This document shows, piece after piece, positions 38,651-46,380 of a stretch of DNA of 64,000 nucleotides. How positions within the stretch are numbered: the first letter of the stretch is position 1; every line of letters begins with the position of its first letter. The stretch covers positions 1,736,001 to 1,800,000 of the forward strand of contig NZ_JADBDS010000001.1 in the NCBI RefSeq assembly GCF_014873705.1, given 5' to 3'. The translations under genes were made by a program, and so were the position numbers. The DNA comes from Mycobacterium sp. OAS707 (GTDB taxonomy: Bacteria > Actinomycetota > Actinomycetes > Mycobacteriales > Mycobacteriaceae). The notes beneath the pieces were generated by a model. That model saw only the letters and a list, made by a program, of their open reading frames with translations. It searched no databases and had not been told where the DNA came from.

Positions 38651-39510
38651 GGAAGTACCTCGATCATGCCGTGGCCTACGAATGAGACATCACCGCCTAC
38701 TTTTACTGTTTCGATATGCTCTGCGCTGCCTTCCGGCAACACGCGCAATTGACTTGGGCGGCCGGTGAATCGGCCCTGATTCAGGGTGAAGCTGTCACCG
38801 CCGCGGACCAGTCCGTGGCGTAGTCGGTACGCGCCTATCGTGCCCGCGGCGCTACCGGTGGCAACATCCTCGATGATTCCGTCGTTGTTCCAGTGCCGCA
38901 CTTCGACAGCGGATTCGTCGAACACCACCGCGAACTGGGCGTTGACTTCCGTCAGTAATTCCGTGATGTCGCTTCTGATTCGAGCCCGCGGCAATACGCC
39001 CGGCCGGACCGGCACGATCAGGTAGCGAAGTCCGGTGCTGACCACTTCGACGGGTAGGTCTGCGGCGAGATCCGCCGGCGCGAGGTTCAGGGCACGGGCG
39101 ATGTCACCCGCGTCATCGAGCGAACCCAGAAAGTCCGGCGGGCCCTGGTCGAGCCAACCCGAATAGCCGCCTGCCGTAGCTTCGGTCACGACTTCGACAG
39201 TCCTACTTGGCAGTTCGAAACGCCAGGTTTGCCTCCCTGCTGCCTGGGAGCGCTCATGGATGACGGCCGCCGCCCCGATGATCGGGTGTCCTGCAAAGGG
39301 CAATTCGTCGAACAGATCGAAGATGCGGGCCCGGACGGTGCATGCCTGTTCTGACGGTTGGAGAAAGATCGCTTCGAAATGGCGCAACTCCTGGGTGATG
39401 CGCAGCATCTGGTCCGCAGTCAACTCCGGAGCGTCGTAGAACACCGGTAAGCTGTTGCCGCCGAAGGGAATCTCACTGAAGACGTCGACATGGCGGTAGG
39501 CGAGATTCAC
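38647..39510 (-). CDS. PhzF family isomerase/epimerase
   Basis: 287-residue diaminopimelate-epimerase-like fold typical of PhzF. N-terminal YRHVDVFSEIPFGGNSLPVF (catalytic Glu/Asn-Ser turn differs slightly between subfamilies), RIFDLFDELPFAGHPIIGAA and EDVATGSAAGTIGAY are diagnostic. Overlaps the cyclodeaminase-like gene by 4 bases. No phenazine genes are present, so a phenazine role is unlikely; an isomerase on an amino-acid-derived compound fits better. Confidence 0.87.
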   Translation of the reverse strand: MNLAYRHVDVFSEIPFGGNSLPVFYDAPELTADQMLRITQELRHFEAIFLQPSEQACTVRARIFDLFDELPFAGHPIIGAAAVIHERSQAAGRQTWRFELPSRTVEVVTEATAGGYSGWLDQGPPDFLGSLDDAGDIARALNLAPADLAADLPVEVVSTGLRYLIVPVRPGVLPRARIRSDITELLTEVNAQFAVVFDESAVEVRHWNNDGIIEDVATGSAAGTIGAYRLRHGLVRGGDSFTLNQGRFTGRPSQLRVLPEGSAEHIETVKVGGDVSFVGHGMIEVLP

Positions 39511-39520
39511 CGCATTCTCG

Positions 39521-39853
39521 TCACAGCTCGGACTTCAGAATGTCGGCGAACCGTGTGATGGCCGACTCGTCACGGCGATAAAAGGTCCAGCCTTTCTTGC
39601 GCGTCGCCGTCAAGAGTCCAGCCTCGGTCAACAAGGTGAGGTGACGCGATGCGGTTGCAGCCGCGATCCCCAGCTTGTCCCGGATGAAGTCGGCGCAGAC
39701 ACCATCCCTGATGAGATCACCGTCGGTCTGCGGCGGGAAGTTCGCAATCGGATCTTTGAGCAAGGACAGGACTTCCAGTCGCACGGGACTCGAAACGGCC
39801 TTGATCGTCTTGAGTAGCGCACCGGGTGCATCCACCGATTCGCTATTTCGCAT
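39521..39853 (-). CDS. ArsR-type winged-helix regulator
   Basis: 110-residue DNA-binding protein. KAVSSPVRLEVLSLLKDP opens the winged helix, and the recognition helix is IAAATASRHLTLLTEAGLL, followed by the wing KKGWTFYRRDE. There are no clear Cys metal-site motifs, so it probably senses a small organic ligand. It is the first gene of a minus-strand unit with the PhzF-like and cyclodeaminase-like genes (10-bp gap) and probably regulates them. Confidence 0.85.
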   Translation of the reverse strand: MRNSESVDAPGALLKTIKAVSSPVRLEVLSLLKDPIANFPPQTDGDLIRDGVCADFIRDKLGIAAATASRHLTLLTEAGLLTATRKKGWTFYRRDESAITRFADILKSEL

Positions 39854-39924
39854 AAATGCAAACTAGCCTCCGCGGTTCCCTGTGTCAACGCCCGTCTCGG
39901 GTCACTTGCCACACCGAGCGCTCC

Positions 39925-39946
39925 AATACTAGGATGTCCTAGTATT
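39925..39946. promoter_or_regulatory. Palindromic operator upstream of mmsA
   Basis: Perfect inverted repeat with 10-bp arms AATACTAGGA and TCCTAGTATT separated by TG, 26 bases before the mmsA ATG and in the divergent interval with the ArsR-type gene. Symmetry and position are typical of a homodimeric repressor site covering the promoter of the valine-degradation operon. Confidence 0.7.
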
Positions 39947-39972
39947 CAGCCATTCGGGCGAGGGACAGACTC

Positions 39973-41490
39973 ATGACCACACAGATTTCGCATTTCATCG
40001 ACGGCAAGCGCACCGCCGGACAGTCGACGCGCACCGCAGACGTGATGAATCCCAGCACTGGCGAGGTGCAGGCCAAGGTGCCGATGGCATCACGGGCCGA
40101 TGTCGACGCCGCGGTCGCAGGTGCTGCCGAGGCGCAGAAGGAGTGGGCGGCGTGGAACCCCCAGCGCAGGGCCCGCGTGATGATGAAGTTCATCGACCTG
40201 GTCAACCAGCACCTAGAAGAGTTGGCGGAACTCCTCAGTTTGGAGCATGGCAAGACGGTCGCCGACTCCAAGGGCGACATCCAGCGCGGCATCGAGGTCA
40301 TCGAGTTCGCGATCGGCATCCCACACCTCAGCAAGGGTGAGTACACCGAAGGGGCAGGCCCCGGCATCGATGTGTACTCACTGCGCCAGCCACTCGGCGT
40401 CGTCGCGGGTATCACGCCGTTCAACTTCCCCGCGATGATCCCGCTGTGGAAGGCGGGCCCCGCGCTCGCATGCGGCAACGCGTTCATCCTCAAGCCCAGT
40501 GAACGCGACCCGTCGGTGCCCGTCCGGCTGGCCGAACTGTTCCTGCAGGCCGGCTTGCCGCCCGGCGTCTTCCAGGTGGTGCACGGCGACAAGGAAGCCG
40601 TCGACGCGATCCTCGAGCACCCGGTCATCCAGGCCGTCGGCTTCGTCGGCAGCTCCGACATCGCGCAGTACATCTACTCCGGCGCGGCGGCACACGGCAA
40701 GCGTGCGCAGTGCTTCGGCGGCGCGAAGAACCACATGATCGTGATGCCCGACGCGGACATGGACAACGCGGTCGACGCGTTGATCGGCGCGGGTTACGGC
40801 AGTGCCGGCGAGCGCTGCATGGCCATCAGCGTGGCCGTGCCCGTCGGCGAGCAGACCGCAGACCGGCTGCGCGCCAGGCTGATTGAACGCGTCAACAACC
40901 TGCGCGTCGGTCACAGCCTCGACCCGAAGGCCGACTACGGCCCGCTGGTCACCGAAGCGGCACTGGCCAGGGTGAAGGACTACATCGGCCAGGGCGTGGC
41001 CGCGGGAGCAGAGGCGGTGGTCGACGGCCGCGAACGCACCAGCGACGACCTGCAGTTCGGCGACGCCAATCTCGAGGGTGGCTACTTCATCGGCCCCACC
41101 TTGTTCGACCACGTCACCCCCGACATGTCGATTTACACCGACGAGATCTTCGGCCCGGTGCTGTGCATCGTGCGCGCCAAGGATTACGAGGAGGCGCTCG
41201 CGCTGCCGTCCGAACACGAATACGGCAACGGCGTGGCGATCTTCACCCGTGACGGCGACACCGCGCGCGACTTCGTGTCCCGCGTTCAGGTCGGCATGGT
41301 GGGCGTCAATGTGCCGATCCCGGTGCCGGTGGCCTACCACACCTTCGGCGGCTGGAAGCGGTCCGGTTTCGGCGATCTCAATCAGCATGGCCCGTCGTCG
41401 ATCATGTTCTACACCAAGACCAAGACGGTGACGCAGCGTTGGCCGGCGGGTAGCCATGGCGCCGAGTTCGTCATCCCGACCATGAAGTAA
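39973..41490 (+). CDS. mmsA: Methylmalonate-semialdehyde dehydrogenase (CoA-acylating)
   Basis: Converts methylmalonate semialdehyde to propionyl-CoA in valine and thymine breakdown. 505 residues of the aldehyde dehydrogenase fold. Catalytic Cys282 lies in GSAGERCMA. PLGVVAGITPFNFPAMIPLW and GFVGSSDIAQYI form the cofactor region. The absence of the general-base Glu before the Cys (FGGAKNHMIV) is typical of the CoA-acylating MMSDH group. First gene of the operon with the acyl-CoA dehydrogenase and mmsB, the order of Rv0753c-Rv0751c in M. tuberculosis. Confidence 0.95.
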   Translation: MTTQISHFIDGKRTAGQSTRTADVMNPSTGEVQAKVPMASRADVDAAVAGAAEAQKEWAAWNPQRRARVMMKFIDLVNQHLEELAELLSLEHGKTVADSKGDIQRGIEVIEFAIGIPHLSKGEYTEGAGPGIDVYSLRQPLGVVAGITPFNFPAMIPLWKAGPALACGNAFILKPSERDPSVPVRLAELFLQAGLPPGVFQVVHGDKEAVDAILEHPVIQAVGFVGSSDIAQYIYSGAAAHGKRAQCFGGAKNHMIVMPDADMDNAVDALIGAGYGSAGERCMAISVAVPVGEQTADRLRARLIERVNNLRVGHSLDPKADYGPLVTEAALARVKDYIGQGVAAGAEAVVDGRERTSDDLQFGDANLEGGYFIGPTLFDHVTPDMSIYTDEIFGPVLCIVRAKDYEEALALPSEHEYGNGVAIFTRDGDTARDFVSRVQVGMVGVNVPIPVPVAYHTFGGWKRSGFGDLNQHGPSSIMFYTKTKTVTQRWPAGSHGAEFVIPTMK

Positions 41491-42657
41491 ATGGACTACT
41501 TCGGGTTGGACGACGACGAACGCGTGATCGCCGAGACGGCGGCCGCGTTCGCCGAAAAGCGCCTTGCGCCATTCGCATTGGAGTGGGATGCCGAGCACCA
41601 CTTCCCCACCGACGTATTGCGCGAGGCGGCCGAGCTCGGGATGGCGGCCATCTACTGCCGCGACGACGCGGGCGGCAGCGAGCTGCGTCGGCTCGATGCG
41701 GTGCGCATCTTCGAGGAGCTCGCGAAAGCGTGCCCGGCCATCGCGGCGTTCCTGTCGATACACAACATGTGCGCATGGATGATCGACAGCTTCGGTACCG
41801 ATCAGCAACGCAAGTCGCTGGTGCCGCGGCTGGCGTCAATGGAGGCCATCGCCTCCTACTGCCTGACCGAACCGGGCGCGGGTTCGGACGCCAGTGCGTT
41901 GCGTACGAAGGCCGTCCGCGAGGGTGGTGATTACGTCATCGACGGTGTCAAGCAGTTCATCTCCGGTGCAGGCACCTCCGATGTCTATGTCGTGATGGCC
42001 CGCACGGGTGCGGATGGCCCCCGCGGCATCTCCGCGTTCGTCGTCGAAAAGGACACGCCGGGGCTGAGTTTCGGCGCCGAGGAGCAGAAGATGGGTTGGA
42101 ACGCGCAGCCCACCGCGCAGGTCGTCTTCGAGGGCGTCCGCGTGCCCGCCGACGCGATGCTGGGGGGCGCCGACGGCGAAGGCACCGGGTTCGGTGTCGC
42201 GATGAACGGGCTGAACGGCGGCCGGATCAACATCGCCGCCTGCTCGCTGGGCGGGGCGCAGGCCGCCTTCGACAAGGCGTCGAGTTATCTCGCCGACCGC
42301 CAGGCGTTCGGCGGCTCGCTGCTCGATGAACCCACCGTGCGGTTCACGCTCGCCGACATGGCCACCGCGTTGCAGACGTCGCGAACCTTGTTGTGGCGCG
42401 CGGCAACTGCGCTCGACGAGAATCATCCCGACAAGGTCGAGCTGTGCGCGATGGCCAAGCGCTACGTCACCGACGCCTGCTATGACGTCGCCGATCAAGC
42501 ACTGCAATTGCACGGCGGCTACGGCTATCTGCGCGAGTACGGGCTGGAGAAGATCGTCCGCGATCTGCGGGTGCACCGCATCCTCGAGGGAACCAATGAA
42601 ATCATGCGTGTGGTCATCGGTCGGGCAGCGGCTGCCCGGGCCCGCGCGTCCGCGTAA
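41491..42657 (+). CDS. fadE9: Acyl-CoA dehydrogenase, probable isobutyryl-CoA dehydrogenase
   Basis: Oxidises isobutyryl-CoA to methacrylyl-CoA. 388 residues with the acyl-CoA dehydrogenase signatures CLTEPGAGSDASAL (flavin/substrate loop) and QLHGGYGYLREYGLEKIVRD, and Glu about 366 in LEGTNEIMRVV as catalytic base. The ATG follows the mmsA stop with no gap. Position between mmsA and mmsB supports the valine-pathway assignment. The symbol is by synteny with M. tuberculosis and is less certain than the family. Confidence 0.9.
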   Translation: MDYFGLDDDERVIAETAAAFAEKRLAPFALEWDAEHHFPTDVLREAAELGMAAIYCRDDAGGSELRRLDAVRIFEELAKACPAIAAFLSIHNMCAWMIDSFGTDQQRKSLVPRLASMEAIASYCLTEPGAGSDASALRTKAVREGGDYVIDGVKQFISGAGTSDVYVVMARTGADGPRGISAFVVEKDTPGLSFGAEEQKMGWNAQPTAQVVFEGVRVPADAMLGGADGEGTGFGVAMNGLNGGRINIAACSLGGAQAAFDKASSYLADRQAFGGSLLDEPTVRFTLADMATALQTSRTLLWRAATALDENHPDKVELCAMAKRYVTDACYDVADQALQLHGGYGYLREYGLEKIVRDLRVHRILEGTNEIMRVVIGRAAAARARASA

Positions 42658-42666
42658 GGAGAGCAG

Positions 42667-43542
42667 ATGACCACGATCGCGTTCTTGGGCTTGGGCCACA
42701 TGGGCGGCCCAATGGCTGCGAACCTCGTCGCGGCCGGGCACACTGTGCGTGCCTTCGATCCCGTCGCTGCCCTCAAGGAAGCCGCCGCCGAAAAGGGCGC
42801 AGAGGCCTTCGACAGCGGAGCCGAGGCGGTGGCCGAAGCCGATGTGGTGATCACGTCGCTGCCCAACGGCGCTGTGGTGAAGGCGGTATACGCCGAGGCG
42901 CTGCCCGCCGCCCGAGAGGGCGCGTTGTTCATCGACACCTCCACGATCTCGGTCGACGACGCGCGCGAGATCCATACGCAGGCGGCCGAACGCGGCATCG
43001 CCCAACTCGACGCGCCGGTCTCAGGCGGAGTCAAAGGTGCGACCGCGGGGACTCTCGCGTTCATGGTCGGCGGTGAAGACGACGCCGTCGAACGTGCGCG
43101 GCCCGTGCTGGAGCCGTTGGCGGGCAAGATCATTCACTGCGGCGCTTCAGGTACCGGCCAGGCCGCCAAACTGTGCAACAACATGGTGCTGGCGGTCCAG
43201 CAGATCGTCGCGGGCGAAGCCTTCGTCCTCGCCGAGAAGTTGGGACTCTCCGCGCAGGCGCTGTTCGACGTGATCACCGGCGCGACCGGCAACTGTTGGG
43301 CCATCCACACGAATTGCCCAGTGCCAGGACCGGTTCCGACATCACCCGCCAACAACGATTTTCAGCCGGGGTTCGCGACCGCGTTGATGAACAAGGACAT
43401 CGGCCTCGCGATGGACGCGGTCAACTCGACCGGCTCGTCGGCTCCACTGGGCAGCCACGCAGCCGAGATCTACGCGAAGTTCGCGGCCGACAACGCCGAC
43501 AAGGACTTCAGCGCGGTCATCGAGATGATCCGCAACGGCTAG
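42667..43542 (+). CDS. mmsB: 3-hydroxyisobutyrate dehydrogenase
   Basis: NAD-dependent oxidation of 3-hydroxyisobutyrate to methylmalonate semialdehyde. 291 residues: N-terminal [20 protein letters not shown], substrate loop [16 protein letters not shown], catalytic Lys in [12 protein letters not shown] and C-terminal [17 protein letters not shown] precedes the ATG. Ends the valine operon and overlaps the REP13E12 C-terminal remnant on the other strand by 4 bases. Confidence 0.95.
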   Translation: MTTIAFLGLGHMGGPMAANLVAAGHTVRAFDPVAALKEAAAEKGAEAFDSGAEAVAEADVVITSLPNGAVVKAVYAEALPAAREGALFIDTSTISVDDAREIHTQAAERGIAQLDAPVSGGVKGATAGTLAFMVGGEDDAVERARPVLEPLAGKIIHCGASGTGQAAKLCNNMVLAVQQIVAGEAFVLAEKLGLSAQALFDVITGATGNCWAIHTNCPVPGPVPTSPANNDFQPGFATALMNKDIGLAMDAVNSTGSSAPLGSHAAEIYAKFAADNADKDFSAVIEMIRNG

Positions 43543-43833
43543 AACGGTGCGGGCAATTCGTTGCGCGCGCGTTCGGCCTTGATCCAGGCGGCGTATTCGG
43601 CAGCACGGGTACGCCGTCGCCTTGGCATCATCAGGCCGCGGTCGCCGGTGCTCGGCACCACGATCGACGGGGGCGGAAGGTCGGCGGTCGTGGTGTCCCA
43701 TGTCTCGAAGAACAGCCGACTGCCAGGTTTGGTCACGTATTTCCTGCCGGTCGGTGAGATCCAAATGACTGTGCCATCCGACAACTGAATATCCTGCCAT
43801 CCGCCAAACGTCTTCATCAGATGGTTGGTTCGA
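43539..43833 (-). pseudogene. REP13E12 (DUF222/HNH) protein, C-terminal fragment
   Basis: Encodes the tail of a 13E12-repeat protein: [34 protein letters not shown] and [16 protein letters not shown] are its hallmarks. About 92 residues could be read from the ATG at 43817, but family alignment shows the frame is continuous upstream to the 11-bp repeat at 43823-43833, where homology stops. The matching N-terminal part lies 0.9 kb away at 44724-45419. A small gene beside mmsB in M. tuberculosis (Rv0750) may be the same remnant, from memory. Confidence 0.8.
43823..43833 (+). repeat. Left copy of 11-bp direct repeat (GGTTGGTTCGA)
   Basis: Identical to 44747-44757. The two copies bracket the segment that splits the REP13E12 gene. 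In the gene's frame the repeat encodes the Arg-Thr-Asn of the LCRTN element, so it marks the insertion or recombination point. Confidence 0.75.
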
Positions 43834-43919
43834 ACGCGCGAAAGACACTCTGCCTTCCGGGTGACTCACGGAATCGGATCATCCACGCCCCGGAGGGGGC
43901 TTATGCAAGACTTTCCCGC

Positions 43920-44699
43920 ATGCCTTCGGACGGTTCGGCCGTTGTTCTACTGCACGGCCTCAATGCGTCTGCAAACGCATGGCGAGACGTCATCCCATTT
44001 CTTCGTAGCTATCACGAGGTTTACACACCGACCGCGATAGGGCACCGCGGCGGACCACCAGCACCGCGACGACCGGCCACGATTCACGACGTTGTCGACT
44101 GGGCCGAACGCTACTTAGACGAACAAGATCTACATCAACCCCATCTCGTCGGCCACTCGATGGGTGGTTTTGTCGCCATTGAATTAGCACGGCGCGGCCG
44201 AGCGAAAACGGTTTGCGCGTTATCGCCGGGCGGCTTCTGGTCGTCTGGTGACGGACTGCGAGCGCGGATGATGGCAAGGGTCACGAGCGGCGCAGGGATG
44301 GCGCGTCTTGCTCGACCTATTACGCCATTTGTAATGAGGTCTGCGACGATGCGACGGCTCTGGTTCCGAGGGTCAGCCGCCGAGCACGGGGACCGGATCA
44401 CTGCGCAGCGAGGTGTTGAGATCGCCGACGACTACCTGGCGTGCACACTCCGCAGCGAGGTCTTCTCGACCGACGAAGAGCAGGTTGCGCCACTCGATCC
44501 TCTACCGTGCCCGATCACCCTGGCATGGTCGGAGAAAGACGCCATGTTGCCGGTCGCCTCCTACGGCCCTAATGCCCGTGAGCGCCTCCCGCAGGCGACG
44601 TTCATTATCCTCGAGAACGTTGGGCACGACCCGATGATGGACGACCCCGCTCTCGTGGCACGCACCATCCTTGCGTGCACAGGCGCAGCCACGAATTGA
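43920..44699 (+). CDS. Alpha/beta hydrolase
   Basis: Complete alpha/beta-hydrolase fold of about 259 residues. Oxyanion region VVLLHGLNASANAW, nucleophile GHSMGGFVA, catalytic Asp in WSEKDAMLP and His in NVGHDPMMD. The ATG at 43920 is preferred because the frame upstream to 43821 would read through the direct repeat into REP13E12 DNA. No ribosome-binding site is clear at either start. It is the only gene in the inserted segment, and its codon use looks less GC-biased than its neighbours. Substrate unknown. Confidence 0.78.
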   Translation: MPSDGSAVVLLHGLNASANAWRDVIPFLRSYHEVYTPTAIGHRGGPPAPRRPATIHDVVDWAERYLDEQDLHQPHLVGHSMGGFVAIELARRGRAKTVCALSPGGFWSSGDGLRARMMARVTSGAGMARLARPITPFVMRSATMRRLWFRGSAAEHGDRITAQRGVEIADDYLACTLRSEVFSTDEEQVAPLDPLPCPITLAWSEKDAMLPVASYGPNARERLPQATFIILENVGHDPMMDDPALVARTILACTGAATN

Positions 44700-44723
44700 A
44701 GTCGGCCCGTAGGTCAGGTCGGC

Positions 44724-45419
44724 TCAGACGAACATCTTCTTACGACGGTTGGTTCGACACAGACACTTGATGTTTGACGCGTGGGTGGGCCCGCCCGGAT
44801 ACGGGATGGTGTGGTCGAGGTCGCAACGATCGGCCGGCACGTCGCAGCCGAGCCGCGCGACAGTACAGATCTCGCATCCGCACGAACTCAGCCAGCTCTG
44901 CCGACGGTCGATAGTGTGGTTCCGGCTCATCGGCGGGCGTGGTAATCGGGCGGACCTTGGCGCCGCCGCGAATCAGCTGCGATAAAAACGGTGTCGGCAC
45001 GATGCCCTCTCCGACGATCAGCGCTGCGGGCGGCGTGACAGCGGCCTGCTCGGCAGAGCCAGTTGCGGCGTCGACCGCCGATTGTTCGGCCAGCACCTGG
45101 ATCACCACGTTGGACGAGATCGGTGCATCCCCCGCCGGGCATGTCTGCGAACCGCGTTGGCACGCCAGACGGAAGCTGCCCGCGGCGATGGCGCCGACCG
45201 CGTCCGAGCGGCGCTCGCCGATGGGGCGAGGATCGTCGTCACAGACTCCCTGCACCATCTGTGCGATGCGACGCTTGAGCACCGCCGCGTCGGTGGCCAG
45301 CAGAGCTCGGCGATGGCAGCCAACCGGCGGGCCCCGGCAGCAGCTTCTGCTCGCGTGCCCTCCTCGATGGCGGCGACGACCGTCGCGTCATCCGCCGCCG
45401 AGAACTCCGTATCGAACAC
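44724..45419 (-). pseudogene. REP13E12 (DUF222/HNH) protein, decayed N-terminal part
   Basis: A GTG at 45419 opens VFDTEFSAADDATVVAAI, the N-terminus of a 13E12 subfamily. Near 45300 the frame jumps from AIAEL to LATDAAVLKRR, indicating deletion of the DUF222 middle. A second frameshift near 44860 separates [15 protein letters not shown] from the HNH region [12 protein letters not shown]...[10 protein letters not shown]. Homology ends at the 11-bp repeat at 44747-44757. Clearly non-functional; the rest of the gene is at 43539-43833. Confidence 0.85.
44747..44757 (+). repeat. Right copy of 11-bp direct repeat (GGTTGGTTCGA)
   Basis: Partner of 43823-43833, in the LCRTN codons of the N-terminal REP13E12 fragment. 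Beyond the repeat the downstream codons (RRKKMF against HLMKTF) are still loosely similar, which also allows an origin by recombination between two REP13E12 copies. Confidence 0.75.
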
Positions 45420-45512
45420 ACTTGCGACTCTGCCACCGCGCACCGACGTTTCGAAAAAGTTATCCACAGCCGCAAACTGATCCACAGATTCTGGCCCTCA
45501 ACGCATTTGGAC

Positions 45513-45539
45513 TTGACAGCAGGCTCTACGGAATAAATG
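45513..45539 (+). promoter_or_regulatory. Promoter candidate for the downstream oxidoreductase
   Basis: TTGACA at 45513 and a TAAATG/ATAAAT box near 45534, with 15-16 bases between, 38 bases before the chosen GTG. The -35 is perfect and the -10 weak. Confidence 0.35.
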
Positions 45540-45576
45540 GCGACCTGCATTGCTTGTCGCGTTAGTGACCTTTCCC

Positions 45577-46380
45577 GTGCGCGTTGCCGTTCAGATTCAG
45601 CCCGCCGACACTCCTAACTACGCCACGTGGCGGCAGGCCGTCCTGCAAGCCGAGGAGATCGGGGTCGACGTCATCTTCGGCTATGACCACTTCCATGCGC
45701 CGTTCATCGAGTCGATCGCCGATGCGAAACCGGTGCTGGCTTCAGTGCAACCCGATGTGAACAACTTCGAGGGCTGGACCGCGCTGGCGTCCTGGGGCGA
45801 GATCACCACCCGCGCCGAAATCGGCCTGCTGGTAGCGGGAATCGGGTACCGCAACCCCGATCTGCTCGCGGACATGGCGCGCACCGTCGACCACATCAGC
45901 GGTGGCCGGGCCATCCTGGGCGTCGGCGCCGGTTGGTACGAGAAGGATTACACCACTTACGGTTTCGATTTCGGAACGGTCAAATCGCGGGCGGACCTCT
46001 TCGATGAGGGCTTGCTGCGCATCGAGCGCCGGTTCGAGCTGCTGCAGCCGCCACCGCTGCGCAAAATACCGATCCTGATCGGCGGATCCGGTCCCAAGCG
46101 CACCTTGCCCGCCGTCGCACGCCACGCCGACATCTGGCATACGTTCCTGCCCATCGACTCCTACCGCGAGGCCAGCGCCCGTGTCGCCGAACTCGCGGCC
46201 GGGTTCGGGCGCGCCGACAGCGATATCGAGCGCTCGACGTTGTGGACCGATCCGCAGTCGGCGGACGACTACCTGGCCGCCGGAGCCACGTTGTTCCACA
46301 CCGAGGTCCGCGCGTCGGAAGGCAAGTACGACCTCAGCACAGTGGAGAAGCTGGTCGACTGGCGCGACACGAAGCGCTGA
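45577..46380 (+). CDS. LLM class F420-dependent oxidoreductase
   Basis: TIM-barrel luciferase-like protein, about 267 residues. VAVQIQPADTPNYATWRQAV opens the barrel. ILGVGAGWYEKDYTTYGFDF is the hallmark of F420-dependent members, followed by PILIGGSGPKRTLPAVARHAD, the cofactor phosphate-binding strand. The GTG at 45577 best matches the usual N-terminus; GTG 45565 and TTG 45550 are alternatives and none has a clear ribosome-binding site. Not closely related to the 32.8-34.5 kb pair. Convergent with the serine hydrolase gene at 0 bp. Confidence 0.85.
   Translation: MRVAVQIQPADTPNYATWRQAVLQAEEIGVDVIFGYDHFHAPFIESIADAKPVLASVQPDVNNFEGWTALASWGEITTRAEIGLLVAGIGYRNPDLLADMARTVDHISGGRAILGVGAGWYEKDYTTYGFDFGTVKSRADLFDEGLLRIERRFELLQPPPLRKIPILIGGSGPKRTLPAVARHADIWHTFLPIDSYREASARVAELAAGFGRADSDIERSTLWTDPQSADDYLAAGATLFHTEVRASEGKYDLSTVEKLVDWRDTKR

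Larger units (their letters stand above)
43834..44757 (+). mobile_element. Inserted 924-bp segment splitting REP13E12
   Basis: Segment bounded by the 11-bp direct repeats. Joining the two flanks at one repeat copy restores the canonical reading ...[14 protein letters not shown]... of a 13E12-family protein, so the segment is foreign to that gene. It holds one alpha/beta hydrolase gene, appears less GC-rich than its neighbours, and carries no integrase or transposase. REP13E12 copies are the known integration sites of the M. tuberculosis element phiRv1, so a site-specific event is plausible. Confidence 0.6.

Noticed and set aside
38647..39510. Phenazine biosynthesis from the PhzF-like gene
   Set aside because: No other phz genes; PhzF-fold proteins are widespread isomerases, and the neighbour is a cyclodeaminase-like protein.
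43834..44757. Prophage or insertion sequence at the REP13E12 split
   Set aside because: No integrase, transposase, terminal inverted repeats or phage structural genes were seen; only the short direct repeats support an insertion.
45460..45486. Chromosomal origin suggested by DnaA-box sequences
   Set aside because: Only two boxes, no dnaA, dnaN or recF nearby and no AT-rich unwinding region; the boxes overlap the upstream part of a decayed REP13E12 gene.
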